A stretch of DNA of 32,722 bases, taken from the NCBI GenBank assembly GCA_030528445.1, contig JAUMYV010000003.1:23362-56083 (forward strand), read 5' to 3'. Below are positions 16,589-24,439 of this stretch, piece after piece. The position numbers and the translations under genes were made by a program. The stretch comes from Porphyromonadaceae bacterium. GTDB taxonomy: Bacteria > Bacteroidota > Bacteroidia > Bacteroidales > Porphyromonadaceae. Below the pieces are notes generated by a model. It was given only the letters and a program-made list of their open reading frames with translations. It had not been told where the DNA came from and made no database searches. How positions within the stretch are numbered: the first letter of the stretch is position 1; each line of letters begins with the position of its first letter.

Positions 16589-17407
16589 TTAGTACCACTC
16601 ATCTTGATTGGGGAAGGTGCTATCCTTGACGGCCTCTACATACTGGCCAATGGCCGTGGTGACGGCCTGTCCGAGACGAGCAAATCGCCTTAGGAACTTG
16701 GGGCTAAATCCCTCGTCAAGACCGAGCATATCCTGTAGTACAAGTACCTGACCATCTACATCGACACCTGCCCCAATACCTATGACGGGAATGCTCAGAC
16801 GCTCCGATACCTGTTTGCCCAATGCAGCCGGAATCTTCTCCAGCACCAAAGCACAGCACCCCAGACGCTCTAGAGTCTCGGCCTCCTCGAGTAGCTTATG
16901 AGCCGCCGAATCCTCTTTGGCTTGTAGGTTGTACCCCCCGAATTGATGCACCGACTGAGGCGTGAGCCCTAGGTGACCAACTACGGGGATGCCAGCCTGC
17001 ACAATAAGTCTAATGGCTTCGTACACGGCAGATCCGCCCTCTAGCTTCACAGCATCGGCTCCGGTCTCTTTCATAATGCGCACGGCAGACTGTACGGCCT
17101 CTATTGGACTGGCCTGATAGCTGCCGAAGGGCATATCTACGACGACCATCGCACGCTTTACCCCGCGCACTACAGACGCTCCATGATAGATCATCTGCTC
17201 TAGAGTGATCGGGAGCGTTGTGCTGTGCCCTGCCATAACGTTGGCTGCAGAGTCGCCCACCAAAATCATATCGATACCCGCGGCATCGACTAGCTTGGCC
17301 ATAGTATAGTCATAGGCTGTGAGCATAGCGATGCGCTCTCCAGCCTGTTTCATTGCGATCAGGCGGCGTGTCGTGACCTTCTTGCCGTCTGCTTGATGTT
17401 TAGACAT
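16589..17407 (-). CDS. panB: 3-methyl-2-oxobutanoate hydroxymethyltransferase
   Basis: PanB transfers a hydroxymethyl group from 5,10-methylene-tetrahydrofolate to 2-oxoisovalerate, giving ketopantoate for pantothenate and coenzyme A. The 272-residue sequence carries RIAMLTAYDYTMAKLVDAAGIDMILVGDS in its first 50 residues (read as separate motifs TAYDY and LVGDS), GHSTTLPITLEQM, VVDMPFGSYQ, GADAVKLEGG, VVGHLGLTPQSVHQFGGY, and IGIGAGVDVDGQVLV, all diagnostic. Length is normal. It is the first gene of the - strand cluster after the guaA terminator. No panC, panD or panE is in the window. Confidence 0.96.
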   Translation of the reverse strand: MSKHQADGKKVTTRRLIAMKQAGERIAMLTAYDYTMAKLVDAAGIDMILVGDSAANVMAGHSTTLPITLEQMIYHGASVVRGVKRAMVVVDMPFGSYQASPIEAVQSAVRIMKETGADAVKLEGGSAVYEAIRLIVQAGIPVVGHLGLTPQSVHQFGGYNLQAKEDSAAHKLLEEAETLERLGCCALVLEKIPAALGKQVSERLSIPVIGIGAGVDVDGQVLVLQDMLGLDEGFSPKFLRRFARLGQAVTTAIGQYVEAVKDSTFPNQDEWY

Positions 17408-17430
17408 TTTGCTGATATACCTAATATAGA

Positions 17431-17466
17431 ATAGCCCTAGGGCGGGATACTCCGACCTAGGACTAT
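17431..17466 (-). terminator. Hairpin terminator after guaA
   Basis: On the - strand, ATAGTCCTAGG (17466-17456) pairs with CCTAGGGCTAT (17441-17431), an 11-bp stem with one G-U pair; the loop can add a short inner CGG/CCG stem. TCTATATT follows. It separates guaA from panB. Confidence 0.65.
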
Positions 17467-17502
17467 GGAGATGATTTAATTACTTCTTATGCCCTAAGCT
17501 GA

Positions 17503-19023
17503 TTATTCCCATTCGATTGTGCTGGGTGGCTTAGAGGAGATATCGTAGACCACTCGGTTGATGCCACGCACCTTGTTGATGATTTCGTTGGAAACCTTGG
17601 CGAGGAAGTCGTACGGTAGGTGAGCCCAGTCTGCGCTCATCGCATCGGTAGAGGTTACGGCTCGCAGAGCTACCGTGTACTCGTAGGTACGTTCGTCTCC
17701 CATCACGCCCACACTCTTGATGGGGAGCAAAATAGCTCCAGCCTGCCAAACGTCGTCGTATAGCCCCCATTCGCGGAGCATAGACATATAGATATCGTCT
17801 GCATTCTGCAGGATCTCTATCTTATCCTCGGTTAGCTCTCCGATGATGCGGATGCCCAAGCCAGGCCCAGGGAACGGCTGACGCTTGATCAGATGGGGCT
17901 GCATCCCTAGCTCTAGGCCTACACGGCGCACTTCGTCCTTGAAGAGCAAGCGCAGCGGTTCGACGAGTTTGAGGTTCATGCGCTCGGGCAACCCCCCTAC
18001 ATTGTGGTGGCTCTTGATAACTGTCCCGGTGATGCTGAGCGACTCAATCACATCAGGATAGATGGTTCCCTGACCGAGCCACTTGATGTCCTTGAGCTTC
18101 TTGGCTTCGGTATCGAAGACATCAATGAAGCCTTTGCCGATGATTTTGCGCTTCTGCTCGGGGTCTGTAACGCCCTTGAGCGCAGAGAGGAACTGCTCCT
18201 TGGCATTGACGCCGATGACGTTTAGTCCCAGATGCTCATAGTCTCTGAGCACGTTCTCGAACTCATTCTTGCGCAGCAGACCATGATCGACGAATATGCA
18301 CGTTAGGTTCTTGCCGATGGCTCTGTGTAGCAGTACGGCCGTTACCGAAGAGTCTACACCGCCAGATAGGGCAAGGATTACCTTGTCGTCGCCTAGGGTT
18401 TGCTTGAGCTCGGCTACTGTGCTCTCGATGAAAGAGGCTGGCGACCAATTGCCCTTGATGCCCGTTACGTCGAGGAAGTTCTCTAGGATGCGCATACCTT
18501 GCTCACTATGAAAAGCCTCTGGATGGAACTGTACGCCCCAGGTCTGCTCTCCGTCTATGCGGAAGGCTGCCGCAGCTACATCCTCTGTACTAGCGATGAT
18601 GCGGAAGTTATCGGGTAGGGTAGTGATCGTATCTCCGTGAGACATCCACACGATGCCCCCTTGCTCTACACCCTCCATCAGAGCGTCGTGCGCATGCTTG
18701 ACGTCTAGGTGTGCACGTCCGTACTCACGGCTATTGCAGGGCTCAACCTTGCCTCCTGCCTGATGCACCAAGCTCTGTGCTCCATAGCAGATGCCCAGCA
18801 GAGGTAGACGACCGCGCAACCCCGAGAGCTCTGTACGGAAAGCCTCTGGGTCGTATACGGAGTATGGACTACCTGATAGGATAATTCCTGCGATGCCGTC
18901 CAAACTCTCTGGTAGTTTGTTGTAGGGGACAATCTCGCAGTAGGTATTCAGTTCTCTTAGGCGTCGCCCGATGAGCTGTGTCGTTTGCGAACCAAAGTCT
19001 AGGATCAGGATCTTCTTTTGCAT
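17503..19023 (-). CDS. guaA: GMP synthase (glutamine-hydrolysing)
   Basis: GuaA converts XMP to GMP using ATP and glutamine. The 506-residue protein has the class I amidotransferase domain first ([18 protein letters not shown]; nucleophile Cys79 in [21 protein letters not shown] with the catalytic His and Glu), then the ATP pyrophosphatase domain with the P-loop [11 protein letters not shown] near residue 219, and the C-terminal dimerisation domain with [15 protein letters not shown] and the invariant end [10 protein letters not shown]. Length matches the family at its lower end. It has its own -7 promoter element upstream and a terminator downstream, so it is probably transcribed alone. Confidence 0.97.
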   Translation of the reverse strand: MQKKILILDFGSQTTQLIGRRLRELNTYCEIVPYNKLPESLDGIAGIILSGSPYSVYDPEAFRTELSGLRGRLPLLGICYGAQSLVHQAGGKVEPCNSREYGRAHLDVKHAHDALMEGVEQGGIVWMSHGDTITTLPDNFRIIASTEDVAAAAFRIDGEQTWGVQFHPEAFHSEQGMRILENFLDVTGIKGNWSPASFIESTVAELKQTLGDDKVILALSGGVDSSVTAVLLHRAIGKNLTCIFVDHGLLRKNEFENVLRDYEHLGLNVIGVNAKEQFLSALKGVTDPEQKRKIIGKGFIDVFDTEAKKLKDIKWLGQGTIYPDVIESLSITGTVIKSHHNVGGLPERMNLKLVEPLRLLFKDEVRRVGLELGMQPHLIKRQPFPGPGLGIRIIGELTEDKIEILQNADDIYMSMLREWGLYDDVWQAGAILLPIKSVGVMGDERTYEYTVALRAVTSTDAMSADWAHLPYDFLAKVSNEIINKVRGINRVVYDISSKPPSTIEWE

Positions 19024-19058
19024 GAATGATACTTTGTAAGTCTTATGTTATCTGGACA

Positions 19059-19066
19059 CAAAGATA
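19059..19066 (-). promoter_or_regulatory. Bacteroidota -7 element before guaA
   Basis: The - strand reads TATCTTTG, a perfect TAnnTTTG, ending 35 bases before the guaA ATG. No clear -33 TTTG is seen. Confidence 0.6.
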
Positions 19067-19295
19067 TATATTTTCTATCGCTCCGTCTAGGGCTGATTCG
19101 GGAGTCGGTGTGTATTCCATAGATTGTATTGGTGCCCGATAGAAGCTCCTCATCTCTTGCTCGTTTCTTGCCGTTGGATATGCACCCAACCAATAGGGTA
19201 ATTAAGCCTACCGTATTATGTAGGCGCGCTACTCCCTTAGCTCTGAGGATTTCTATCGAGCACCAATACTTGCTTGCTCTAGAGATTAAGATTGG

Positions 19296-19793
19296 CTACA
19301 ACCCTGCATCTGGGAGCGTACCACTGCTACCTCCCGAGGGCGGATTGCTATCCTGTGGCTGATCTTTCTTCTCCTTCTTGACCCTAGGTGCCATGCGTTC
19401 GTAGCTGACCTCCTCGGGGCGTAGACGGAAGTAGGTAGGGTTTGGCCGCAGATTGACTCGTGGCTCTGTGATGTGAATGTTGGCATTAAACTCGGTACCC
19501 TGAGGTACGACCTTGCTCTTGAACGATGGCGATAGCGTTCCCAAACGTCCGAAGTCCACGATGTCACCATTGGCGACAATGTCGCGAGCCATATCGGCTG
19601 CTAGGTTGAGCACACTCTGTACCTCCATGTAGTTGAGCGTTGTGTCTTTGGCTACAAGCTCACAGAAACGCTCGAAACTGACGCGATGTCTGCCTGATGG
19701 GGTAGCTTGAATCACGATGTTCCCTTTGTTTGGTCCAATCCCTACCTTGCGTTCGCCGAGGGTGTAACCAAGCGGTTTGTTTTTCTTACTCAT
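19296..19793 (-). CDS. HU-like DNA-binding protein (HU-HIG type)
   Basis: A 165-residue nucleoid protein of the long Bacteroidota HU type. The HU/IHF-like fold runs from about residue 3 to 125: YTLGERKVGIGPNKGN, the helical RVSFERFCELVAKDTTLNYMEVQ, NLAADMARDIVANGDIVDFGRLGTLSPSF (a strand-turn motif equivalent to the GFG loop of HU), and INPRV-like strands ending NPTYFRLRPEEVSYERM. The tail (KKEKKDQPQDSNPPSGGSSGTLPDAGL) is charged, then Gly/Ser/Pro-rich, and probably disordered. Proteins of this group bind and bend DNA; specific roles are unknown. A remarkable array of palindromic repeats lies 126 bases upstream, which might be its own operator region. Confidence 0.88.
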   Translation of the reverse strand: MSKKNKPLGYTLGERKVGIGPNKGNIVIQATPSGRHRVSFERFCELVAKDTTLNYMEVQSVLNLAADMARDIVANGDIVDFGRLGTLSPSFKSKVVPQGTEFNANIHITEPRVNLRPNPTYFRLRPEEVSYERMAPRVKKEKKDQPQDSNPPSGGSSGTLPDAGL

Positions 19794-19918
19794 ATAGTTA
19801 TATAGTGTCTCCAGATGTTATTTTTCAGCTCTGTCGGAGACGTTATACAGAGATGAACTTATCTGTTTTTCTCGTAGTCAAATACCCTTGATTGATGAGG
19901 GCTATATGGGGTGGGTCA

Positions 19919-20028
19919 GAAACGTATACGTTTTGCGCTCGAAACGTATACGTTTTAGGCTCGAAACGTATACGTTTTCACTCCAAAAGGTATACGTTTT
20001 GCTCAGCATACGTATACGGTAGACTTGT
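19919..20028. repeat. Tandem array of five 22-bp palindromic units
   Basis: Units begin at 19919, 19941, 19963, 19985 and 20007, an exact 22-base step. The first three share GAAACGTATACGTTTT, whose inner AAACGTATACGTTT is a perfect 14-bp palindrome; each is followed by six variable bases (GCGCTC, AGGCTC, CACTCC). Unit four (AAAAGGTATACGTTTT) and unit five (CATACGTATACGGTAG) are degenerate but keep GTATACG in register. A 22-bp step is about two helical turns, so all sites face the same side of the DNA. This is the layout of a cooperative protein-binding array. It lies upstream of the HU-like gene. Confidence 0.9.
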
Positions 20029-20128
20029 GTCGTCTGCACATCTGCTTTGTGCGACCTCAAAGATAGAGCATTGAAATGAATTATCAAATAGAAAGTAAGG
20101 TATTATTTGTCGAATAATATAAAATGAA

Positions 20129-20168
20129 AAATGTACCCTAAACCAACTGCTTGGTTTAAGGCACATTT
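20129..20168 (-). terminator. Hairpin terminator after thiGHF
   Basis: Arms 20129-20146 and 20151-20168 form an 18-bp stem with a 4-base loop. On the - strand the two non-Watson-Crick positions become G-U pairs, while on the + strand they are A-C mismatches, so it is built for - strand RNA. A T-rich tail (TTTCATTTTATATT) follows. It lies 65 bases past the thiF stop. Confidence 0.8.
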
Positions 20169-20232
20169 AGTAGTTCTTGGTCATTGGGGCAATCGCTATG
20201 CCGAGCGCCCTAAGGAGTGGTTTGCATGCCAG

Positions 20233-20937
20233 CTAGAGCTTAATTCGCTCGCAGGACATCTGCTCTAGGTCTAGGCGTAGCAGGTAGCCTGCCAGAGAGG
20301 TAGGCATACCGAGTAGTACCTTAATCGCCTCTGTCGCCATAATAGCACCTAGACTGCCAGCTACCGAACCAACTACACCGACGGGACGTGCATCTGCCTC
20401 GACGTCGAACTCTGCAAATAGGTCGCGATACCCCTTGCTCCCCTCGACATGAAAAAGACTGCATTGCCCCACAAAGCCCTCCACGGCTCCGTACAGATAG
20501 GGCTTGCCCAGCGTGCGAGCTGTATCGTCTAGGAGGTATCTTGTAGATAAATTGTCGGTCGCATCTATGATTAGGTCATAGCCACGAGCGATGTTCTCTG
20601 CACACTCCGACGTCAGTCTATACGGATAGACATCTATCTGTGTACTCGAATTGAGGAGCTTGAGCCTCTGCTCTGCCTGCTCTGCCTTGTTTCTGCCTAA
20701 ATCTTCTTCGGCAAAGAGAATCTGACGTTGGAGGTTGCTTATATGAACCTGATCATCGTCTACAATGCCTATTCGCCCCACACCTGCTGCGGTGAGGTAG
20801 TAGAGAATGGGAGAGCCTAAGCCCCCAGCCCCTACTACCAGTGCCGAGCGACCCAGTAGCTTGGCCTGCCCAGCTTCGCCCACCTGCGGCAGCATCGTCT
20901 GGCGTATGTAGCGCTCGGAGGTATTGTCGTGCATCAT
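20233..20937 (-). CDS. thiF: ThiF-family adenylyltransferase (HesA/MoeB/ThiF)
   Basis: ThiF adenylates the C-terminal glycine of the sulfur carrier ThiS so that it can be thiolated. This ~234-residue protein has the ATP-binding GAGGLGSPILYYLTAAGVG, DDDQVHISNLQRQILF, the arginine-containing DLGRNKAEQAEQRL, and IIDATDNLSTRYLLDD. It starts at the ATG at 20937, overlapping the thiH stop as ATGA; an upstream in-frame ATG at 20961 lies inside thiH and is unlikely. Two things are odd: the position where E. coli ThiF has its active cysteine (context NCRTAGVVGP) reads DARPVGVVGS, with alanine, and neither CxxC zinc-binding pair is present. The thiG-thiH neighbours make ThiF more likely than MoeB. Confidence 0.87.
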   Translation of the reverse strand: MMHDNTSERYIRQTMLPQVGEAGQAKLLGRSALVVGAGGLGSPILYYLTAAGVGRIGIVDDDQVHISNLQRQILFAEEDLGRNKAEQAEQRLKLLNSSTQIDVYPYRLTSECAENIARGYDLIIDATDNLSTRYLLDDTARTLGKPYLYGAVEGFVGQCSLFHVEGSKGYRDLFAEFDVEADARPVGVVGSVAGSLGAIMATEAIKVLLGMPTSLAGYLLRLDLEQMSCERIKL

Positions 20938-22040
20938 AACCAAAAGTCCCAATCCTTCCAAACAGGTTCATATCCCTGAGCGCGTATCGCCTCTGCCATC
21001 TCCGAGACGCTGCGTGCATCGTTGATTTCAAATTGCTCTAGCTCCTTGCGAGGTTTGGCGTATCCGCCCGGCTCTGTGCTCGAGCCAGCACTCATCGAGG
21101 TCACACCGATGTGCATAGCCATATCCCTAAAGGCCGAACCCTCTCTGGTCGATAGCGAGATATCTACCTCGGGGTCGAAGAGACGGTAGGCACAGATGAG
21201 CTGAGCCATCTGACGATCATTGATCGGATCTTTGGGCTCGAACTCACCCACATGGGGGCGTAGTCTAGGCAGAGAGATAGAGTATTTGGTGCGCCAGTGG
21301 TAGCGCTCTAGGTAGTTGAGGTGTAGGGCGGTGAAGAAGGCGTCAGTCCGCCAGTCCTCTAGACCTAGCAGGGCGCCGATGCCGACCTTGCGTATGCCTG
21401 CCTGGGCGCATCGCTCTGGCGTCTCGAGCCGATAGCGGAAGTTGGCCTTAAGCCCCTTGGGGTGGTACTTGGGATATGCCTGCTCGTGGTAGGTCTCCTG
21501 ATACACACAGACGAAGCTCACACCTGCCTCCACGAGCCTAGCGTATTCCTCTGTCTGCAGTGGCTGCACCTCTAGCGAGACCTGCGAGAAGTGCGGACGG
21601 ACGGCACGCACGACCTCTTCGTAGTAGGCCGCAGGGGTTAGGCGAGGGGATTCGCCAGATACTAGCAGGATATGCTTGTACCCCCAATCCTTGAGCACTG
21701 CTATCTCGTCCATGATTTGTGGTACGTCTAGCTTCACTCGGTTGATCTGATTGAGGCAGTTGAAGCCACAGTAGACGCAGAAATTGGCGCAGTGATTGGA
21801 GAGGTACAGAGGGACGTACATCTGTATGGTGCGTCCGTATCGCTTCAGCGTCAGCTGCTCTGCCTTGGTGGCCATCTCACGTAAGAAGGGTTCGGCTGCG
21901 GGTGATATGAGGGCTTTGAAGTCTTCTAGCCCCAGTCGATCTGCAGAGAGGGCACGACGCACATCAGCCTCAGTCTTGTCGGAGATAGAGTGCGTTACTT
22001 CTTCCCAGTCTAGCTTTTGTAGTTCGTCGTAGAAACTCAT
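20934..22040 (-). CDS. thiH: 2-iminoacetate synthase (tyrosine lyase) ThiH
   Basis: ThiH is a radical SAM enzyme that splits tyrosine to dehydroglycine and p-cresol, giving the glycine part of the thiazole under anaerobic conditions. The 368-residue protein carries the cluster-binding CANFCVYC (Cys84, Cys88, Cys91, CX3CX2C), preceded by MYVPLYLSNHC, and the SAM-binding region HILLVSGESP. VSLEVQPLQTEEYARLVEAGVSFVCVYQETYHE and the C-terminal SMSAGSSTEPGGY are typical of ThiH rather than biotin synthase or ThiO. ThiG lies 24 bases upstream and thiF overlaps downstream. Use of ThiH, not the oxygen-dependent ThiO, fits an anaerobe. Confidence 0.95.
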   Translation of the reverse strand: MSFYDELQKLDWEEVTHSISDKTEADVRRALSADRLGLEDFKALISPAAEPFLREMATKAEQLTLKRYGRTIQMYVPLYLSNHCANFCVYCGFNCLNQINRVKLDVPQIMDEIAVLKDWGYKHILLVSGESPRLTPAAYYEEVVRAVRPHFSQVSLEVQPLQTEEYARLVEAGVSFVCVYQETYHEQAYPKYHPKGLKANFRYRLETPERCAQAGIRKVGIGALLGLEDWRTDAFFTALHLNYLERYHWRTKYSISLPRLRPHVGEFEPKDPINDRQMAQLICAYRLFDPEVDISLSTREGSAFRDMAMHIGVTSMSAGSSTEPGGYAKPRKELEQFEINDARSVSEMAEAIRAQGYEPVWKDWDFWL

Positions 22041-22064
22041 TGCTATCTATCTAATAGGTTGTGG

Positions 22065-22835
22065 TCAGAAACCGAAAAAGTGATCGATAGGCGAGCTAGC
22101 AGATGCGCCCGTGCGCTGTATGGGTAATCCGCTCTCATAGGCCATACGTCCGGCCGCGGTAGCTAGGGCGAAGGCGCGTGCCATGGCTACAGGATCGCCA
22201 GCGGAGGCAATAGCCGTATTGACGAGTACGGCATCGGCTCCCAGCTCCATAGCCTCTGCCGCGTGCGATGGTGCACCTAGACCTGCGTCCACTACTACGG
22301 GCACGCGGCTCTGCTCGATGATAATCCTGATGAGGTCCTTGGTCTTGAGTCCCTGATTGCTCCCAATAGGTGCCCCGAGTGGCATCACGGCTGCTGCGCC
22401 AGCATCCTCTAGATATTTGCAGAGGATAGGGTCAGCTTGGATGTATGGCATCACGACGAAGCCTTCTTTGGCGAGCACCTCTGTGGCCTTGAGCGTCTCG
22501 AAGGGGTCGGGCAGGAGGTACTTGGGGTCGGGGTGAATCTCTACTTTGATGAAGTCCGTGCCGAATGCCTCACGAGCCAGACGAGCTGCAAAGATCGCTT
22601 CATCGGCGTTGTGTGTGCCAGAGGTATTGGGCATGAGCTGTACGCCGGGAGCCTTGATGGCCTCTACCAATTCGTCGTGAGCGCTGCTGCTGTCGATGCG
22701 CTTGAGGGCAACGGTTACTAGCTCGCTGCCAGATGCCTCGATGGCCTCTGCCATGATGGCATTAGAAGCAAATTTGCCCGTCCCGAGGAATAGACGAGAC
22801 GTAAACTGATACTGCTTAATCGTTAGTGGTTGCAT
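22065..22835 (-). CDS. thiG: Thiazole synthase
   Basis: ThiG condenses deoxyxylulose 5-phosphate, dehydroglycine and the ThiS thiocarboxylate into the thiazole phosphate. The 256-residue (beta/alpha)8 barrel starts with [18 protein letters not shown], has the Schiff-base lysine in VTVALKRID, then [69 protein letters not shown] (as consecutive barrel strands), and the phosphate-binding [22 protein letters not shown] and VLVNTAIA. It is the first gene of the thiGHF block. No TPP riboswitch is seen in front of it; instead a 24-base element also found near thiC lies 33-56 bases upstream. Confidence 0.96.
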   Translation of the reverse strand: MQPLTIKQYQFTSRLFLGTGKFASNAIMAEAIEASGSELVTVALKRIDSSSAHDELVEAIKAPGVQLMPNTSGTHNADEAIFAARLAREAFGTDFIKVEIHPDPKYLLPDPFETLKATEVLAKEGFVVMPYIQADPILCKYLEDAGAAAVMPLGAPIGSNQGLKTKDLIRIIIEQSRVPVVVDAGLGAPSHAAEAMELGADAVLVNTAIASAGDPVAMARAFALATAAGRMAYESGLPIQRTGASASSPIDHFFGF

Positions 22836-22867
22836 AGTCCTATCTGTATATTGATGAATAATCTTGC

Positions 22868-22891
22868 TTGACGTACTCGATAGGACAGATA
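22868..22891. repeat. 24-base dispersed repeat, copy A (upstream of thiG)
   Basis: The + strand reads TTGACGTACT, then C, then GATAGGACAGATA. The same 24 bases with one change occur on the - strand at 30163-30186. Within the thiG leader its GATAGGAC (22879-22886) also faces GTCCTATC (22837-22844), so an 8-bp stem is possible in the RNA, adjoining the start codon. Confidence 0.8.
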
Positions 22892-22893
22892 CA

Positions 22894-22930
22894 ACAATCC
22901 CGTAGATGCTACCTGCACCTACGGGATTGT
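22894..22930 (-). terminator. Hairpin terminator after the Pro-rich lipoprotein gene
   Basis: Arms 22894-22905 (ACAATCCCGTAG) and 22919-22930 pair perfectly over 12 bases around a 13-base loop. It begins 18 bases past the lipoprotein stop. The tail on the - strand (TGTATCTGTCC) is only moderately T-rich. Confidence 0.7.
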
Positions 22931-22947
22931 AATGGGAAGTCTTAGCT

Positions 22948-24240
22948 TTAGTCCTTGACGCCGTGTACTGTCAGAGGCATAATCACATTGTCTAGAGACA
23001 CTGCATTTGCATAGTTGAGTTTGAGCTTCAGCTCGAGGTTCCGACCGATAAGCTTCGCCTCTACGACAGAGAATCTAGGATCTTCTAGGTAGACATCAAG
23101 GTCATTCCTATTGCCTGTCTCGGGCGTAAGGGCATTGACGCTACCACCATGGACACTAACCTCCTCCCACTGGAGCATATTGGCAGCACGCTCTCCCTGG
23201 CGGATACCTACGCTGACGTTCTTGATCCAGTTAGATATTCCTAGCTCTATGTGCTGGGTTAGGTCACGCCCTTCTCTGTAGCTCTGCATCTTCTTCTTCA
23301 TCGCCTCTTTGAGCTGATAAGTTTGAGCTACGAACATATCCTGCTGGAGAGCCGTGAGGGGCTTAAAGCTCGAGAGGATGATAGGTACGCGTGCTAGCTC
23401 CTTGTCTGTAGCCAAATACTTGAGCACGAGGTTAAATCTGATCGTGTTGTCGCTATCTCTGTAGTCGATGCTCTGCTCGTCGAGCTCGGCTGCATAGAGG
23501 GCTCGGTCGTACATTACTGCATCGCCGTAGAATAGAGCCAAATGCTTGGCAACGCCACGCATGTACCATTTGCCAGCGAAGCTTGGGTTGAGCTTGACCT
23601 TATTTGCATAGAATCCGTTGCGGTCGAATGGTAGGCTATGGCGAGAGTCGCTTTGGTAGGTCTTGTACTTCGTTTTGAAGGTGATGCTACCCTTGCCATA
23701 GTGACTATTCTCGTATCGTACGTCTACAATCTGCACAAGCTTTAGGTCTTCGTCTGTAAGCGTATATGGTTTGCCTGATAGATCTGTAGAGTAGATCTTG
23801 AGATATGGCTTGAGTTTCTCCATTGTGAAGCCCTGTGGATTGTTGTGTACGAATAGACTTTCGAACTCGACAGCCTTTAGGTATACCTCTGGCTTTACAC
23901 CCCAGTTAACCTGCATTCGAGTGCCTATATAGTAGTCCGTAGGCTTCGTGTTGGGCTCGTCGGGTTTAGGCTCTTCGGGCTTTGGTTGCTCGGGCTTAGG
24001 CTCGTCAGGTTTAGGTTCTTCGGGCTTGGGTTGCTCAGGCTTAGGCTCGTCATTCTTGGGCGTATCCTCTTTAGGGTCTTCTCCTTTTGGCTCTTCTTGC
24101 TTAGGGTCTTCCTTCTTAGGCTCGTCCTTTTTGTTTGGCTCTTCTATTTCTGGCTTCTTGGGTTCTAGTACTGGCTCGTTCTGTTTGCCACATGCCGCTA
24201 GAGCAATGGCTAGAGCCAGACCCCATACAATCTTTTTCAT
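22948..24240 (-). CDS. Lipoprotein with Pro/Lys/Glu-rich repeat linker
   Basis: I do not recognise the family of this 430-residue protein. The signal ([20 protein letters not shown]) has a good lipobox, LAAC, so it should be lipidated at Cys17. Residues ~24-97 are an extended charged linker made only of Pro, Lys, Glu, Asp, Gln, Asn and Gly, first as KKxEPKxEDPK-type steps and then as a 15-residue block ([15 protein letters not shown]) that occurs twice. The remaining ~330 residues form a mixed alpha/beta domain ([81 protein letters not shown] in consecutive segments). The linker could span peptidoglycan or project the domain from the cell surface. It has its own promoter element and terminator. 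Confidence 0.8.
   Translation of the reverse strand: MKKIVWGLALAIALAACGKQNEPVLEPKKPEIEEPNKKDEPKKEDPKQEEPKGEDPKEDTPKNDEPKPEQPKPEEPKPDEPKPEQPKPEEPKPDEPNTKPTDYYIGTRMQVNWGVKPEVYLKAVEFESLFVHNNPQGFTMEKLKPYLKIYSTDLSGKPYTLTDEDLKLVQIVDVRYENSHYGKGSITFKTKYKTYQSDSRHSLPFDRNGFYANKVKLNPSFAGKWYMRGVAKHLALFYGDAVMYDRALYAAELDEQSIDYRDSDNTIRFNLVLKYLATDKELARVPIILSSFKPLTALQQDMFVAQTYQLKEAMKKKMQSYREGRDLTQHIELGISNWIKNVSVGIRQGERAANMLQWEEVSVHGGSVNALTPETGNRNDLDVYLEDPRFSVVEAKLIGRNLELKLKLNYANAVSLDNVIMPLTVHGVKD
23954..24043. repeat. Tandem duplication of a 45-bp coding unit
   Basis: Two 45-bp copies (23954-23998 and 23999-24043) differ at a few third-codon positions, and the first bases of a third copy follow at 24044. Each encodes the 15-residue Pro/Lys/Glu block of the lipoprotein. 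The multiple of three keeps the frame, so copy number could vary between strains. Confidence 0.85.
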
Positions 24241-24296
24241 ATAATCTTAATTTCGTCTTATGATCCTTCTCAAGGTGTTTCCTTTCAAATCGGCTA

Positions 24297-24304
24297 CAAA
24301 GTTA
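24297..24304 (-). promoter_or_regulatory. Bacteroidota -7 element before the Pro-rich lipoprotein gene
   Basis: The - strand reads TAACTTTG, a perfect TAnnTTTG, 56 bases before the ATG. Flanking DNA is very AT-rich; no correctly spaced -33 TTTG was found. Confidence 0.55.
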
Positions 24305-24374
24305 CATAAATTTGCAAATAAAATAATTTATCAATAGTAGAAACTTATCAATGTGATTGACCATATCTATAGAA

Positions 24375-24415
24375 AAGCTGCCCAAAGCTCCGTTTCTAGG
24401 AGCTTTGGACAGCTT
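24375..24415 (-). terminator. Hairpin terminator after the porX-tsaE-tdk-e(P4) operon
   Basis: Arms 24375-24391 and 24399-24415 form a 17-bp stem with a 7-base loop; the single irregular pair is G-U in - strand RNA but C-A on the + strand. The - strand then reads TTTTCTATAG. It starts 25 bases past the acid phosphatase stop. Confidence 0.75.
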
Positions 24416-24439
24416 GATTGTAGAGCAGAACTCTCTTCG

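Larger units (their letters stand above)
19794..20232. other. 439-bp gene-free region between HU and thiF
   Basis: No protein gene is supported here; the small open frames on both strands read through repeat DNA and look like chance. From left to right it holds the leader of the HU gene (19794-19918), the 22-bp palindromic array (19919-20028), an AT-rich stretch, and the thiGHF terminator (20129-20168). I found no clean TAnnTTTG promoter for HU; GGTATTTG on the - strand near 19879-19886 is only a partial match. Confidence 0.7.

Noticed and set aside
19919-20028. CRISPR array
   Set aside because: The conserved parts are 16 bases and the variable parts only 6 bases, far below CRISPR spacer size, and there are no cas genes.
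19892-20166. Small open frames on both strands over the palindrome array
   Set aside because: They arise from a repeat without stops, give low-complexity peptides and show no family resemblance.
23948-24244. 98-residue Gly/Ser/Leu-rich + strand protein
   Set aside because: It is the antisense reading of the Pro/Lys/Glu repeat of the lipoprotein, and its periodicity comes entirely from that repeat.
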